Origin: Sulfurospirillum sp. UBA2217
GTDB taxonomy: Bacteria > Campylobacterota > Campylobacteria > Campylobacterales > Sulfurospirillaceae
DNA length: 64,000 bases
Assembly: GCA_002328495.1 (NCBI GenBank)
Contig: DCUJ01000012.1
Location: forward strand, 401,567 to 465,566
Reading direction: 5' to 3'
Positions 32,250 to 40,916 of this stretch are shown here, piece by piece. The stretch's first letter is position 1; each line of letters begins with the position of its first letter. Made by a program: the position numbers and the translations under genes. The notes beneath the pieces were generated by a model. It made no database searches, was not told the origin of the DNA, and was given only the letters and a program-made list of their open reading frames with translations.

Positions 32250-32525
32250 TTAATGATGCTTTTTCTTCTCATCATACCTCTCATTTTGATGTGGTGGTTT
32301 GGTATGCTTTGGAGATTCATCCCTTTTAGACTCATGTCGTCCTTGTTCACGATGAGAGGCTTTATGATGAGGTTGTTTATGTCGTTTTGGCTCTGGTACA
32401 TACTGTTTTTTAGGTGCTACATGATGCGTATGTGGCGCAGGTGTGTATCGATGAATGGGTGGTGCGTAACGCTCTTCATAACGCTCTTTTCGTTTATAAT
32501 GATACGCCTTTAATTTCGTGATATT
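32250..32525 (-). pseudogene. His-rich open frame without a start codon (possible gene remnant)
   Basis: A 91-codon frame runs from just after an in-frame TAA (32526-32528) to TAA at 32250-32252. It encodes a His/Lys/Arg/Pro-rich chain ending KKKHH, with many His and Tyr, like the tails of metal-binding periplasmic proteins, but has no ATG, GTG or TTG and no signal peptide. It may be the 3' part of a decayed gene, or use a rare ATC start near the 5' end. The opposite strand holds an 86-codon frame with ATG that encodes an implausible Met/Phe/Trp-rich chain. The rest of the 32186-32664 gap holds a TTACATGTAA at 32225 and a weak -10 (TAAAAT) near 32618 before glnS. Confidence 0.35.
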
Positions 32526-32664
32526 TTAAGGAAAAATTGTGAAGCTACTGTGAAAAGAGGGCTCTAGGTAAAGAGCTAATCTCACATTTTTTAATCGACT
32601 CTTTATCGCACATAAGCTAAAATAATACCTCATACAGCTTTTACATCAAAAAGGTTTTAATACA

Positions 32665-34911
32665 ATGAGTGAGAGTAAAGATTTTTTACGCACCAAAGTG
32701 GAAGAGGACTTAAAGTCTGGCAAATATCAAACCATTATGACACGTTTTCCTCCAGAGCCTAATGGATTCCCGCATATTGGACATGCTAAGTCTATTTGTA
32801 TCAATTTTGGCATTGCACGCGATTATGCGGGACAATGTAACCTTAGGATGGATGACACCAATCCGACAACTGAAGATATGCGCTATGTGGAAGCGCTTAA
32901 AGATGCGGTGAACTGGCTTGGATTTACTTGGGCTGATAAAGTCTACTTTGCATCAGATTATTTCCCAAAAATTTACGACTATGCGGTGCAACTTGTCAAC
33001 ATGGGCAAAGCGTATGTGGATAGTTTGAATGAAGAAGAGATTCGTGAATATCGAGGCACCGTTAAAGAAGCAGGTCGCCGAAGCATTTTTGCACAGCGTA
33101 GTATTGAAGAAAATCTTGACCTTTTAGAGCGCATGAAAAACGGTGAGTTTAAAGATGGAGAACATGTTTTACGAGCCAAAATTGATATGAGTGCCGCGAA
33201 TATGAAAATGCGCGATCCCCTTTTATACCGCATTCGTCATGCCCATCATTTTAGAACAAACGATACATGGTGCATCTATCCGATGTACGACTTTGCGCAC
33301 TGCTTATCCGACTACATTGAGGGTATTACGCACTCCATCTGCACACTCGAATTTGAAAACAACCGTGACATTTACGACTGGGTTTTAGACGCACTTGAAC
33401 TTACCCCTCCTCGCCCCTACCAACACGAATTTGCACGCCTTGGCATCAACTACACGGTCATGAGTAAACGAAAACTCTTAGAACTGGTCAACGGTGGTTA
33501 TGTGCATGGCTGGGACGACCCTCGATTGCCTACCATCGCAGGCTATAAACGACGAGGTTATACCCCCGAATCTATCCTCAATTTTTGCGACCAAATCGGC
33601 ATCGCCAAAGCCAATTCTATGGTCGATGTCGCACAGCTTGAATTTTGCATCCGAGATGATTTAAATCAAAAAGTGCCTCGTGTGATGTGTGTGCTTGACC
33701 CACTCAAAGTTGTCATCGAAAACTACGAGGGTGAAGAAGAAATAGACGCGTCTTACTACCCGTACGACGTTCCTAAAGAGGGCTCGCGCAAACTGCCTTT
33801 TGCTAAAGAGATTTACATCGAACGAGACGACTTTATGGAAAATCCTCCTGAGGGTTACTATCGTTTGACACCCACTCAACCCGTACGACTCAAACACGCC
33901 TACATTCTTACATGTAAAGAAGTCGTGAAAGATGCAAACGGCAACATCATCGAAATCAAAGCCTTGTACCACCCCGACTCCAAAAGTGGGGCTGACACGA
34001 GTGGTATTAAAACCAAAAGTGCGATTCATTGGGTGAGTGCGAAACACGCCAAAAAGATTGAAGTAAGACTCTACGAGCGTCTTTACAAAGTCGATGCGCC
34101 TGAGGGGTTAGAGGATTTGAACCCTGATTCTTTACATGTAATCCCAAATGCCTTTGTAGAACCAGCCGTTATCAGCGAAAAACCCGATGTGAGATTTCAG
34201 TTTGAAAGGCAAGGGTATTTTTATGCTGACCCTGTGGACTACACCGACGCAAAACCCGTGTTTAACAAAATCGTGGGGCTGAAAGATTCGTGGGCTAAAA
34301 AGGCAGAAACACTGCCACAAGCACCAAAGACAGAGGCAAAAAAAGCACATGTTGAGGGCGATGTCATACCGATGAATAAGGCAGAATTAGCCCGTTTTGA
34401 GACCTACACAACAAGCGGGCTCAACGCCGAAATCGCCAACACGCTTTCTCGTGATGAGCAACTCTCTGATTTTTACGAAGCAACCCTTTTACATGTAAAG
34501 AGTCCTATTAGCATCGCCAACATCGTAGCAAACGACGTAGCACGTGAACTTAAGCACGAAGCATCGTTAAAATTTGGTGCTAAAGAAGTAGCCCAACTGA
34601 TTGGCATGATGGACGAGGGCGTCATCTCAAGCAAAATCGCCAAACAGGTTTTTGAAACGATGGCGCAAACGGGCGAAAATCCTCTCTACATCGTCGAATC
34701 ACAAGGATTAAAACAAATCAGCGACCCCGAAATCTTAAAACCGCTGATTGACGAAGTGATAGCTAAAAACCCTGACAACGTCGCCAAATACAAAGCGGGC
34801 AACACCAACCTGTTTGGCTTTTTCGTGGGTCAAGTACTTAAAAACAGTGGTGGCAAAGCCAATCCAAGCGTGGTGAACGAACTGGTCACTCAAAAACTGA
34901 TTCAACGTTAA
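32665..34911 (+). CDS. glnS: Glutaminyl-tRNA synthetase with C-terminal YqeY domain
   Basis: 748 residues. Class I synthetase: PHIGH at 36-40 in PPEPNGFPHIGHAKSI and VMSKRKL near 270, GlnRS-type catalytic core and beta-barrel anticodon domains to about 560, then a GatB/YqeY-type helical tail (about 575-748). This fusion is known from Bacteroidetes, Deinococcus and some proteobacteria. Most Campylobacterota lack GlnRS and make Gln-tRNA by GatCAB amidation, so its presence suggests transfer. AAAAAGG precedes the ATG. Three TTACATGTAA copies lie inside, so the gene has been resident long enough to gain them. Confidence 0.93.
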   Translation: MSESKDFLRTKVEEDLKSGKYQTIMTRFPPEPNGFPHIGHAKSICINFGIARDYAGQCNLRMDDTNPTTEDMRYVEALKDAVNWLGFTWADKVYFASDYFPKIYDYAVQLVNMGKAYVDSLNEEEIREYRGTVKEAGRRSIFAQRSIEENLDLLERMKNGEFKDGEHVLRAKIDMSAANMKMRDPLLYRIRHAHHFRTNDTWCIYPMYDFAHCLSDYIEGITHSICTLEFENNRDIYDWVLDALELTPPRPYQHEFARLGINYTVMSKRKLLELVNGGYVHGWDDPRLPTIAGYKRRGYTPESILNFCDQIGIAKANSMVDVAQLEFCIRDDLNQKVPRVMCVLDPLKVVIENYEGEEEIDASYYPYDVPKEGSRKLPFAKEIYIERDDFMENPPEGYYRLTPTQPVRLKHAYILTCKEVVKDANGNIIEIKALYHPDSKSGADTSGIKTKSAIHWVSAKHAKKIEVRLYERLYKVDAPEGLEDLNPDSLHVIPNAFVEPAVISEKPDVRFQFERQGYFYADPVDYTDAKPVFNKIVGLKDSWAKKAETLPQAPKTEAKKAHVEGDVIPMNKAELARFETYTTSGLNAEIANTLSRDEQLSDFYEATLLHVKSPISIANIVANDVARELKHEASLKFGAKEVAQLIGMMDEGVISSKIAKQVFETMAQTGENPLYIVESQGLKQISDPEILKPLIDEVIAKNPDNVAKYKAGNTNLFGFFVGQVLKNSGGKANPSVVNELVTQKLIQR

Positions 34912-34929
34912 TCTTAAGGAGATTAGAAA

Positions 34930-35226
34930 ATGATTGTTATTTCAACCTTTATTGAAGCTTTTGCTCACATTTTACACATGATTATAAACATTTATATTTG
35001 GGTCGTAATTATCTCAGCCCTCATAAGCTTTGTACGACCCGATCCGTACAATCCTATTGTTCAAATTCTGCACCGCTTAACCAACCCTGTGTATGCGTTT
35101 ATTCGCCGTTTTATTCCGACCATTATCAGTGGTATTGATGTGGCACCGATTATTATTATTTTAGCATTGCAATTCATTGATTTGTTTGCGGTAAAATTGC
35201 TGTTTGCCCTTGTTCATGCGTTATAA
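34930..35226 (+). CDS. YggT family membrane protein
   Basis: 98 residues with two hydrophobic helices around the YggT core VRPDPYNPIVQILHRLTNPV (about 35-54) and a second segment ending in VDxFAV-like residues. YggT proteins are small integral membrane proteins tied to division or envelope functions, with no defined activity. AAGGAG before the ATG. It overlaps the lytic transglycosylase start by 11 bases, and both are probably co-transcribed with glnS. Confidence 0.85.
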   Translation: MIVISTFIEAFAHILHMIINIYIWVVIISALISFVRPDPYNPIVQILHRLTNPVYAFIRRFIPTIISGIDVAPIIIILALQFIDLFAVKLLFALVHAL

Positions 35227-36862
35227 CGTCTATTTAGGACTGGTTTTTGTCCTGCTTTTTTGCCTTGATGCCTTTGCAAAAACGCCCGAGTCTTTGGCTT
35301 TTTTTAACGATAAACCGCGCTCTTTAGCCAAAGATTTTTACATTCAAAGCTACTTGCAGCGTGAAGAGACCACACCCAAAGAGGCGCAAGCCCTTTTTGG
35401 GATGGTGCATACCATGAACCTTCGTTTTTTTCATCTGTTTGCCAAAAAAATGGACAATGTGGATTTGAAAAAAATATCGCGTTGCATCGATATGGAGATT
35501 GTATCGCTACTGAAAGAAGACGATTTGTGCCTCAATATTGGGCTAAATCTTTCCAAAATAACATCCCTCTCTAAAAATCAGCTTGCATCCTTAAAGCCTC
35601 GTATATCGCCCTATTATCCACATCTTTTGAGTGTCATAGAGCTGATGCAAAACGAAAATGTCGCACAAAGCGCACTCGAAGCCAACGATGAAACGCTCAT
35701 CTCCTTGCTTCAAGGGAGCATCACGCATTATAAAAAAACAACATTCCCAGATGCCCTTCCCAAAGCAAAGCTTGATGCGTTAAGTGCTTATCCAAAATTT
35801 AACGCCTTTGCAATTAACGTGGTGCAAAACAGTGATTTATCTGCCTTTCACCATGCCCTTTTACATGTAAATCCTCATGCCAACGTCAGTGCAAAAGCAC
35901 TCTTTTTTTTAGGACTTAATGCCCTCAAATATGCCAAAGTAGAGCGTGCAATGTTTTACTTTCAGCAAAGCGCGGAGCGATCTACCAAGCAAGAGGAAAA
36001 AGACCGCGCTCTTTTTTGGAGTTATCTTAGCTCAAACGAAGATATGCACCTCATCAAACTATCGCAAAGTACCGATATTAACATCTATTCTCTGTTTGCC
36101 TTTGAAAAGTTAAATCTACCTCTGCGTACTATCGTCTCTCCTAAACTGGAGGGTACACACCCAAAATTTGATATCACCGATCCCTTTGCGTGGACAATCG
36201 TAATGAGCAAAGTCTACCGTATGAACTATGCCGAAGTCGAAGCAGAGGCACAAAAATTTAAATACGCCAATACCGTAGCGCATTACAGTTATTTGATGGA
36301 GCGGGCGAGTCGCTATCAACACCACTACTACCCTATCCCGTTTCCAGAGGAAATTCAAAACGCTTCGGTGCATCGTCAAGCGTTGATGCTTGCCATCGCA
36401 CGTCAAGAAAGCCGTTTTCTCCCCTCTGTCGTTTCCACATCGTACGCCCTTGGCATGATGCAATTTATGCCATTTGTTGCACGCGATATCGCTAAGAAAG
36501 AAAAATTAGAGGGCTTTGAACTCGAAGCCCTGTTTGACCCACGTATCGCTTATTTGTTCGCAAACATTCACCTTGATTTTTTAGAAAAGTATCTCTTGCA
36601 TCCTGTCTTTATCGCCTATGCATATAACGGGGGGATTGGATTTACCAAAAAACATCTCTTAGGCGGTACGTTTAGTCAAAAAGCCTACGAGCCTTTTTTG
36701 AGCATGGAGATGATGATCAACGAAGAGAGTCGCGAATATGGCAAAAAAGTATTAGCCAATTATGTGGTCTATCGCGGACTTTTGGGTGAGCCTGTTTCGA
36801 TCAATAATCTTTTTGAAACTTTGCTGAAACCCTCCCAGAGTGATCGTTTTCGAAGCGAATAG
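35216..36862 (+). CDS. slt: Soluble lytic murein transglycosylase
   Basis: 548 residues from ATG 35216 (TTG at 35204 would add four). Signal peptide (about 1-20), long alpha-superhelical region, then a C-terminal SLT domain with catalytic Glu in ARQESRF near 400, GLMQ-type motif GMMQFMPF, and YNGG near 465. It cleaves glycan strands of peptidoglycan, releasing 1,6-anhydro ends. The 3' end overlaps the convergent lipoprotein gene by about 60 bases. One TTACATGTAA inside. Confidence 0.87.
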   Translation: MRYNVYLGLVFVLLFCLDAFAKTPESLAFFNDKPRSLAKDFYIQSYLQREETTPKEAQALFGMVHTMNLRFFHLFAKKMDNVDLKKISRCIDMEIVSLLKEDDLCLNIGLNLSKITSLSKNQLASLKPRISPYYPHLLSVIELMQNENVAQSALEANDETLISLLQGSITHYKKTTFPDALPKAKLDALSAYPKFNAFAINVVQNSDLSAFHHALLHVNPHANVSAKALFFLGLNALKYAKVERAMFYFQQSAERSTKQEEKDRALFWSYLSSNEDMHLIKLSQSTDINIYSLFAFEKLNLPLRTIVSPKLEGTHPKFDITDPFAWTIVMSKVYRMNYAEVEAEAQKFKYANTVAHYSYLMERASRYQHHYYPIPFPEEIQNASVHRQALMLAIARQESRFLPSVVSTSYALGMMQFMPFVARDIAKKEKLEGFELEALFDPRIAYLFANIHLDFLEKYLLHPVFIAYAYNGGIGFTKKHLLGGTFSQKAYEPFLSMEMMINEESREYGKKVLANYVVYRGLLGEPVSINNLFETLLKPSQSDRFRSE

Positions 36863-37289
36863 TCATATTGATATCATCTGTTTTAGGGGCTTCCACCAAG
36901 ATATAATCTGTCCAAGGATTGGAGGAGGAGATGAGTTTCAATAAAGGACTATTAAAAGGTAGTTTGCTCACTTTAATCTCTTCTTTGGGTAAGGTATTGA
37001 CTTCAAAATTGGCAAGAGCCACTTTAGGGATGGCTTCTTCACCCGTTGCCATATAGGTTCCAACGATAAATTGCTCGTACTCTCCTGTAATCAATTCATG
37101 TTTAATAGGATTCAAATAGGTGACAAGCACATACGTTTTTGCTTTAGAATCAGGATTGATAATTTCGAGTTTTTTACTATTAGCCATCCCAAAATTCAAC
37201 AGTTTATCGTTCTCTACCGAAGCGTCTGGTTGCTTCGATGAACAACCAAGTATCAAAACTCCGAGCACCCAAAGAAAAGCATATCGCAT
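36801..37289 (-). CDS. Hypothetical lipoprotein
   Basis: 162 residues from ATG 37289. Lipobox ILGCSS near residue 16 marks a lipoprotein. The mature part is beta-rich, with KTYVLVTYLNPI and EQFIVGTYM stretches, and looks like a small immunoglobulin-like or transthyretin-like domain, but I do not recognise a family. A longer frame to 37412 overlaps the mobB promoter and start and is rejected. Divergent from mobB; convergent with slt and overlapping its last 20 codons. Confidence 0.7.
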   Translation of the reverse strand: MRYAFLWVLGVLILGCSSKQPDASVENDKLLNFGMANSKKLEIINPDSKAKTYVLVTYLNPIKHELITGEYEQFIVGTYMATGEEAIPKVALANFEVNTLPKEEIKVSKLPFNSPLLKLISSSNPWTDYILVEAPKTDDINMTIRFENDHSGRVSAKFQKDY

Positions 37290-37306
37290 TGTCTTAAACC
37301 TTTTTT

Positions 37307-37315
37307 TGCTATAAT
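37307..37315 (+). promoter_or_regulatory. Extended -10 promoter of the mobB-fbp-metG run
   Basis: TGCTATAAT (TATAAT at 37310-37315) lies 32 bases before the mobB ATG. On the opposite strand TATAAT at 37324-37329 would serve the lipoprotein gene, so this is a compact divergent promoter. Confidence 0.6.
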
Positions 37316-37347
37316 CTACCTCCATTATAACACGAAGCAGGTAAAAA

Positions 37348-37845
37348 ATGAAATCTTTAGCGGTTGCGTTTACAGGACCCTCAGACAGTGGCAAAACAAC
37401 ACTTGTCATCAAAGTAGCGACACTTTTGAAAAAAGAGTATCAGCTTGCCATTATCAAAAATGATCCAAGCGATAAAGCCATCTTTGATGTTGAAGGCAAA
37501 GACAGTTGGAAATTTTCACAAACAGGTGCGGAAGTCGTTATCACCTCTCCTACGCGTACCACACTTTTTTCACAACGTCAAAAAAGTTTGGATGATATCA
37601 TCTCCATGATTGGCGAGTTTGATTTTCTTTTGGTTGAAGGGCTTAAAAACTTGCCATTACCCCGTATTGCCATCTTTAGAAACAAACTTGATGAGAGCTA
37701 TTTTGAGTACTGCGATGCTATCGCTATGGATGAAAGTATTGATCCAAAAGAGTATGCCATCCCCTCCCACATTGCACTTTTAGATCTCAACAATCCAGAA
37801 GAAGTGGTCGCGTGGATACACCAAAACGCTAAAAAGGTTAAATGA
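37348..37845 (+). CDS. mobB: MobB, molybdopterin-guanine dinucleotide biosynthesis adaptor
   Basis: 165 residues. P-loop GPSDSGKTT near residue 11, then ELxIIKND-type segment, DSWKFSQTGAEVVI, and a Walker B-like DFLLVEGLKN near 92, all matching MobB GTPases. It assists MobA in attaching GMP to molybdopterin, giving the bis-MGD needed by NapA and related enzymes. One base before fbp; the order mobB-fbp-small ORF-metG matches Campylobacter. Confidence 0.88.
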   Translation: MKSLAVAFTGPSDSGKTTLVIKVATLLKKEYQLAIIKNDPSDKAIFDVEGKDSWKFSQTGAEVVITSPTRTTLFSQRQKSLDDIISMIGEFDFLLVEGLKNLPLPRIAIFRNKLDESYFEYCDAIAMDESIDPKEYAIPSHIALLDLNNPEEVVAWIHQNAKKVK

Positions 37846-37846
37846 G

Positions 37847-38683
37847 ATGAATGAAATTTTACACGCCATTATGCGCTCAGCTATCCGTATCAAAGATGCC
37901 ATTGCGTTTGATGATACAGGCTATTCAGATCACACCAATTCAACCGGTGATACTCAACTCAAACTTGACATCAAAAGTGACATCATTATCGAAGAAGAGT
38001 TTGCTAAAGTCGCATCTATCAAAGAGATTATCAGCGAAGAAAAAGAGAATAAAACACCTTTACATGGTAACGGTACTTACGGTGTGGGCTACGACCCGCT
38101 GGATGGCTCAAGCCTCATCGATGTGAATTTAAGCGTAGGCTCCATCTTTGGCATTTACGAAGGCGGGTATGCGGGTAAAAATCTCAAAGCGGCCGTTTAT
38201 GTAGTCTATGGACCACGGGTTGAGCTTGTCATAGCCGATGAAGAGGTGCGTTTGTACCGTCTTAACACCGCCAATGAATTTGTCTTTATCAAAAATATCA
38301 CGCTCAAAGAAAAAGGTAAACTCAATGCCCCAGGAGCCACACAAATGGGCTGGGAGCCTCGTCATAAAGCAATGATGGATGCTATTTTTGCGGAAGGCTA
38401 TCGTTTGCGCTATTCAGGAGGCATGGTGCCTGATTTGCACCAAATTTTGCTCAAAGGTGGCGGACTTTTTTCGTATCCTAGTACAAGTGATGTACCCAAA
38501 GGAAAACTGAGGATGATTTTTGAAGTTTTCCCTTTTGCCTTTGTCTATGAAAAAGCAGGGGGAGAGGCGATTGATGGCAAAGGGCGCCTTTTGGATTTAA
38601 GCCCAGCGCACCCTCATGACACCACACCGTGTTTCTTTGGCTCCAAAAGTGAAATTGCACGTGTGAAAGCGTGCTATGCCTGA
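37847..38683 (+). CDS. fbp: Class 1 fructose-1,6-bisphosphatase
   Basis: 278 residues. Metal and substrate motifs: EEEFAKV with ISEEKE near 62, YDPLDGSSLIDVNLSVGSIFGIY near 83, and GGEAIDGKGRLLDL near 242. It removes the C1 phosphate of fructose-1,6-bisphosphate in gluconeogenesis, expected for an organism growing on organic acids. A little shorter than enteric Fbp (332), as in Campylobacter. Overlaps the next small ORF by 8 bases. Confidence 0.92.
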   Translation: MNEILHAIMRSAIRIKDAIAFDDTGYSDHTNSTGDTQLKLDIKSDIIIEEEFAKVASIKEIISEEKENKTPLHGNGTYGVGYDPLDGSSLIDVNLSVGSIFGIYEGGYAGKNLKAAVYVVYGPRVELVIADEEVRLYRLNTANEFVFIKNITLKEKGKLNAPGATQMGWEPRHKAMMDAIFAEGYRLRYSGGMVPDLHQILLKGGGLFSYPSTSDVPKGKLRMIFEVFPFAFVYEKAGGEAIDGKGRLLDLSPAHPHDTTPCFFGSKSEIARVKACYA

Positions 38684-38873
38684 TACCCCAAAAGACCATT
38701 TTGAAAGAGACCTTGAAGCTAAAAAAGAGCTACTTCAAGCGTGTCAAAGAGCTAAAAATGTCGTTACATGTAGCGATTGTGAAAAAATGTTTGAGTGTGA
38801 TACCCGCAAATCCTATGTCAAAGCTGTGTATGAAAGCATGGCAAAAGGGCATGGTGGCGGATTTGAGTTTTGA
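38676..38873 (+). CDS. Small conserved cysteine protein between fbp and metG
   Basis: 65 residues: charged N-terminal helix, then C-x2-C-x5-C (TCSDCEKMFEC) and a Gly-rich end. It probably binds a metal or forms a disulfide; function unknown. A similarly placed small gene (Cj0839c by my recollection) lies between fbp and metG in Campylobacter jejuni, which supports it being real. ATG overlaps the end of fbp. The C-x2-C contains a one-base variant of the palindrome. The 111-base gap to metG shows no clear feature. Confidence 0.7.
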   Translation: MPDTPKDHFERDLEAKKELLQACQRAKNVVTCSDCEKMFECDTRKSYVKAVYESMAKGHGGGFEF

Positions 38874-38984
38874 TTTTGACACGTCTTTAAAGCAAAGCTC
38901 TAAAGACTACGTTAACACTGGGTTCTCTTCGGCAGAGTGCCCGCGCACCCTTGGTGCTTAAATTAATTTTTACTAGGAAAATAA

Positions 38985-40916
38985 ATGTCAAATAAAGCGT
39001 ATATTACCACCCCCATTTATTATGTAAACGATGTCCCCCATATCGGACACGCTTACACCACGATTATTGCCGATACGATGGCGCGTTATTACCGCTTGAT
39101 TGGTCGTGAAACTTTCTTTTTAACGGGCACCGATGAGCACGGTCAAAAAATCGAGGAAGCGGCTAAATCACGAGGTAAAACACCCCAAGGCTACGCCGAT
39201 GAAATCAGCGGTAAGTTTAAAGCACTCTGGGATGAATTTGACATTAGCTACGATAAGTTTATCCGCACCACCGATGCGTACCATAAAGAGGGTGTCCAAT
39301 ATGCCTTTTCGGTGATGTTTGACAAAGGCGATATCTACAAAGGCGAATACGAGGGGCACTACTGTGTAAGCTGTGAAACCTTTTTTACCGACACGCAACT
39401 GGTCGATGAGGGTGGTTGTCCAGATTGTGGGAAACCCACTCGATTGGTCAAAGAAGAGAGTTATTTTTTTAAACTCTCCAAATACCAAGAGCCCTTACTT
39501 AAATGGTACAATGACGATGAGAAATGTGTTTTACCCAAGGGTAAAAAAAACGAAGTGATTAGCTTTGTTAAACAAGGCTTACGTGACCTCTCCATCACAC
39601 GTACCAGTTTTGACTGGGGTGTCAAACTGCCCGCTTCCATGAACGATAACAAACACGTCATGTATGTTTGGCTGGATGCACTTTTGAACTATATCACGGC
39701 ATTAGGCTATGGCAAAGAGAATGAAAATATGCACTTTTGGCCAGCTACCATTCAGCTGGTCGGTAAAGATATTTTGCGTTTTCATGCAATCTATTGGCCC
39801 GCCTTTTTAATGAGCCTTGGACTTCCTTTACCCCAACATGTTGGTGCGCACGGTTGGTGGACACGCAACGGCGAAAAAATGAGCAAAAGCAAAGGCAATG
39901 TCGTGAACCCTAAAGAAGTTGCGGATGCGTATGGTTTAGAGAATTTTCGCTACTTTTTACTCAGAGAAGTCCCTTTTGGTCAAGATGGTGACTTTAGCCA
40001 AAAGGCTTTGATGGACCGTATCAATTCAGACCTTGGCAATGAACTGGGCAATCTTTTAAACCGCATCATTGGCATGAGTGGAAAGTACAGCAATGGGGTG
40101 GTAGACTCCAAAGACGTACTCAAGTTTTATGCTACTGAACTTTCAAACGTCAATGACATTTTAAAAAATGTCGAAACAACTTTGTTGGAACTTCAAACCA
40201 ATCGCTACCTTGAAGATCTTTGGAAAGCGCTCACCATCGCTAACCAATCCATCACGCTCCATGAACCATGGGTGAAGATGAAAGAGGGAAAAGAAGAGGA
40301 AGCCTTTGCCCTAGTCGCACTTGTCTCCAATATTTTAGCGCGTGTCACCCTTTTATTGCACCCTGTAATGCCCAAAACAACGGCTAAAATCGCTCATGCT
40401 TTGGGATTTGAAATCACCACGGCTTCGTATGAAAAATTGATAGTTGCTCGAACACTTTTAGATACATTTACGATCGAAAAAGTACCACCTCTGTTTCCAC
40501 GTATTGAAGAGGAGTTGATGGCACAACCCTCACTCCCCTCTCCTGAACCTGTTGTGATTAAAACCAGTAAAAAAGAGTCTAAAATAGAGTCTATCATTAC
40601 CATAGACCAGTTTTTTGAAACCTCTTTAAAAGTGGGAACGATCAAAGAAGCGGAAGTTGTGGAAGGAAGTGATCGACTTTTGAAGTTACAAATTGATTTG
40701 GGCGAAGAGCACACACGTCAGATTATTGCAGGGATTCGTGAGTTTTACACACCAAAAGAACTTGTCAACACCCAAGTGTGTGTCGTGGCTAACCTTAAAC
40801 CAGCGACCATTAAAGGACTGCTGAGCCAAGGAATGCTTCTAGCGGCTAAAGATAAAGAAGGCATGTCACTCATTCGTCCCGAGCATCCTCGAAAAAGTGG
40901 CGCATCTATTGGATGA
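38985..40916 (+). CDS. metG: Methionyl-tRNA synthetase
   Basis: 643 residues. Class I motifs HIGH at 19-22 and KMSKS near 300 (GEKMSKSKGNVVN). A zinc-binding CVSC...CPDC insert near 127-148. Helical anticodon domain to about 500, then a C-terminal tRNA-binding OB fold (about 540-643: FFETSLKVGTIKEAEVV, RQIIAGI, LKPATIKGLLSQGM). It charges initiator and elongator tRNA-Met. Stop overlaps the start of the next gene by 4 bases. Confidence 0.95.
   Translation: MSNKAYITTPIYYVNDVPHIGHAYTTIIADTMARYYRLIGRETFFLTGTDEHGQKIEEAAKSRGKTPQGYADEISGKFKALWDEFDISYDKFIRTTDAYHKEGVQYAFSVMFDKGDIYKGEYEGHYCVSCETFFTDTQLVDEGGCPDCGKPTRLVKEESYFFKLSKYQEPLLKWYNDDEKCVLPKGKKNEVISFVKQGLRDLSITRTSFDWGVKLPASMNDNKHVMYVWLDALLNYITALGYGKENENMHFWPATIQLVGKDILRFHAIYWPAFLMSLGLPLPQHVGAHGWWTRNGEKMSKSKGNVVNPKEVADAYGLENFRYFLLREVPFGQDGDFSQKALMDRINSDLGNELGNLLNRIIGMSGKYSNGVVDSKDVLKFYATELSNVNDILKNVETTLLELQTNRYLEDLWKALTIANQSITLHEPWVKMKEGKEEEAFALVALVSNILARVTLLLHPVMPKTTAKIAHALGFEITTASYEKLIVARTLLDTFTIEKVPPLFPRIEEELMAQPSLPSPEPVVIKTSKKESKIESIITIDQFFETSLKVGTIKEAEVVEGSDRLLKLQIDLGEEHTRQIIAGIREFYTPKELVNTQVCVVANLKPATIKGLLSQGMLLAAKDKEGMSLIRPEHPRKSGASIG

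Noticed and set aside
32253..32513. Plus-strand 86-codon frame with ATG
   Set aside because: Its product is an implausible Met/Phe/Trp-rich chain caused by His/Lys-rich codons on the other strand; no ribosome site.
36801..37412. 203-codon version of the lipoprotein at 36801
   Set aside because: The extra 41 residues overlap the mobB start and promoter; ATG 37289 yields a proper lipobox signal.
38671..38961. 96-codon plus-strand frame over the fbp-metG gap
   Set aside because: Overlaps the better 65-codon frame at 38676, which has a Cys motif and a positional counterpart in Campylobacter.
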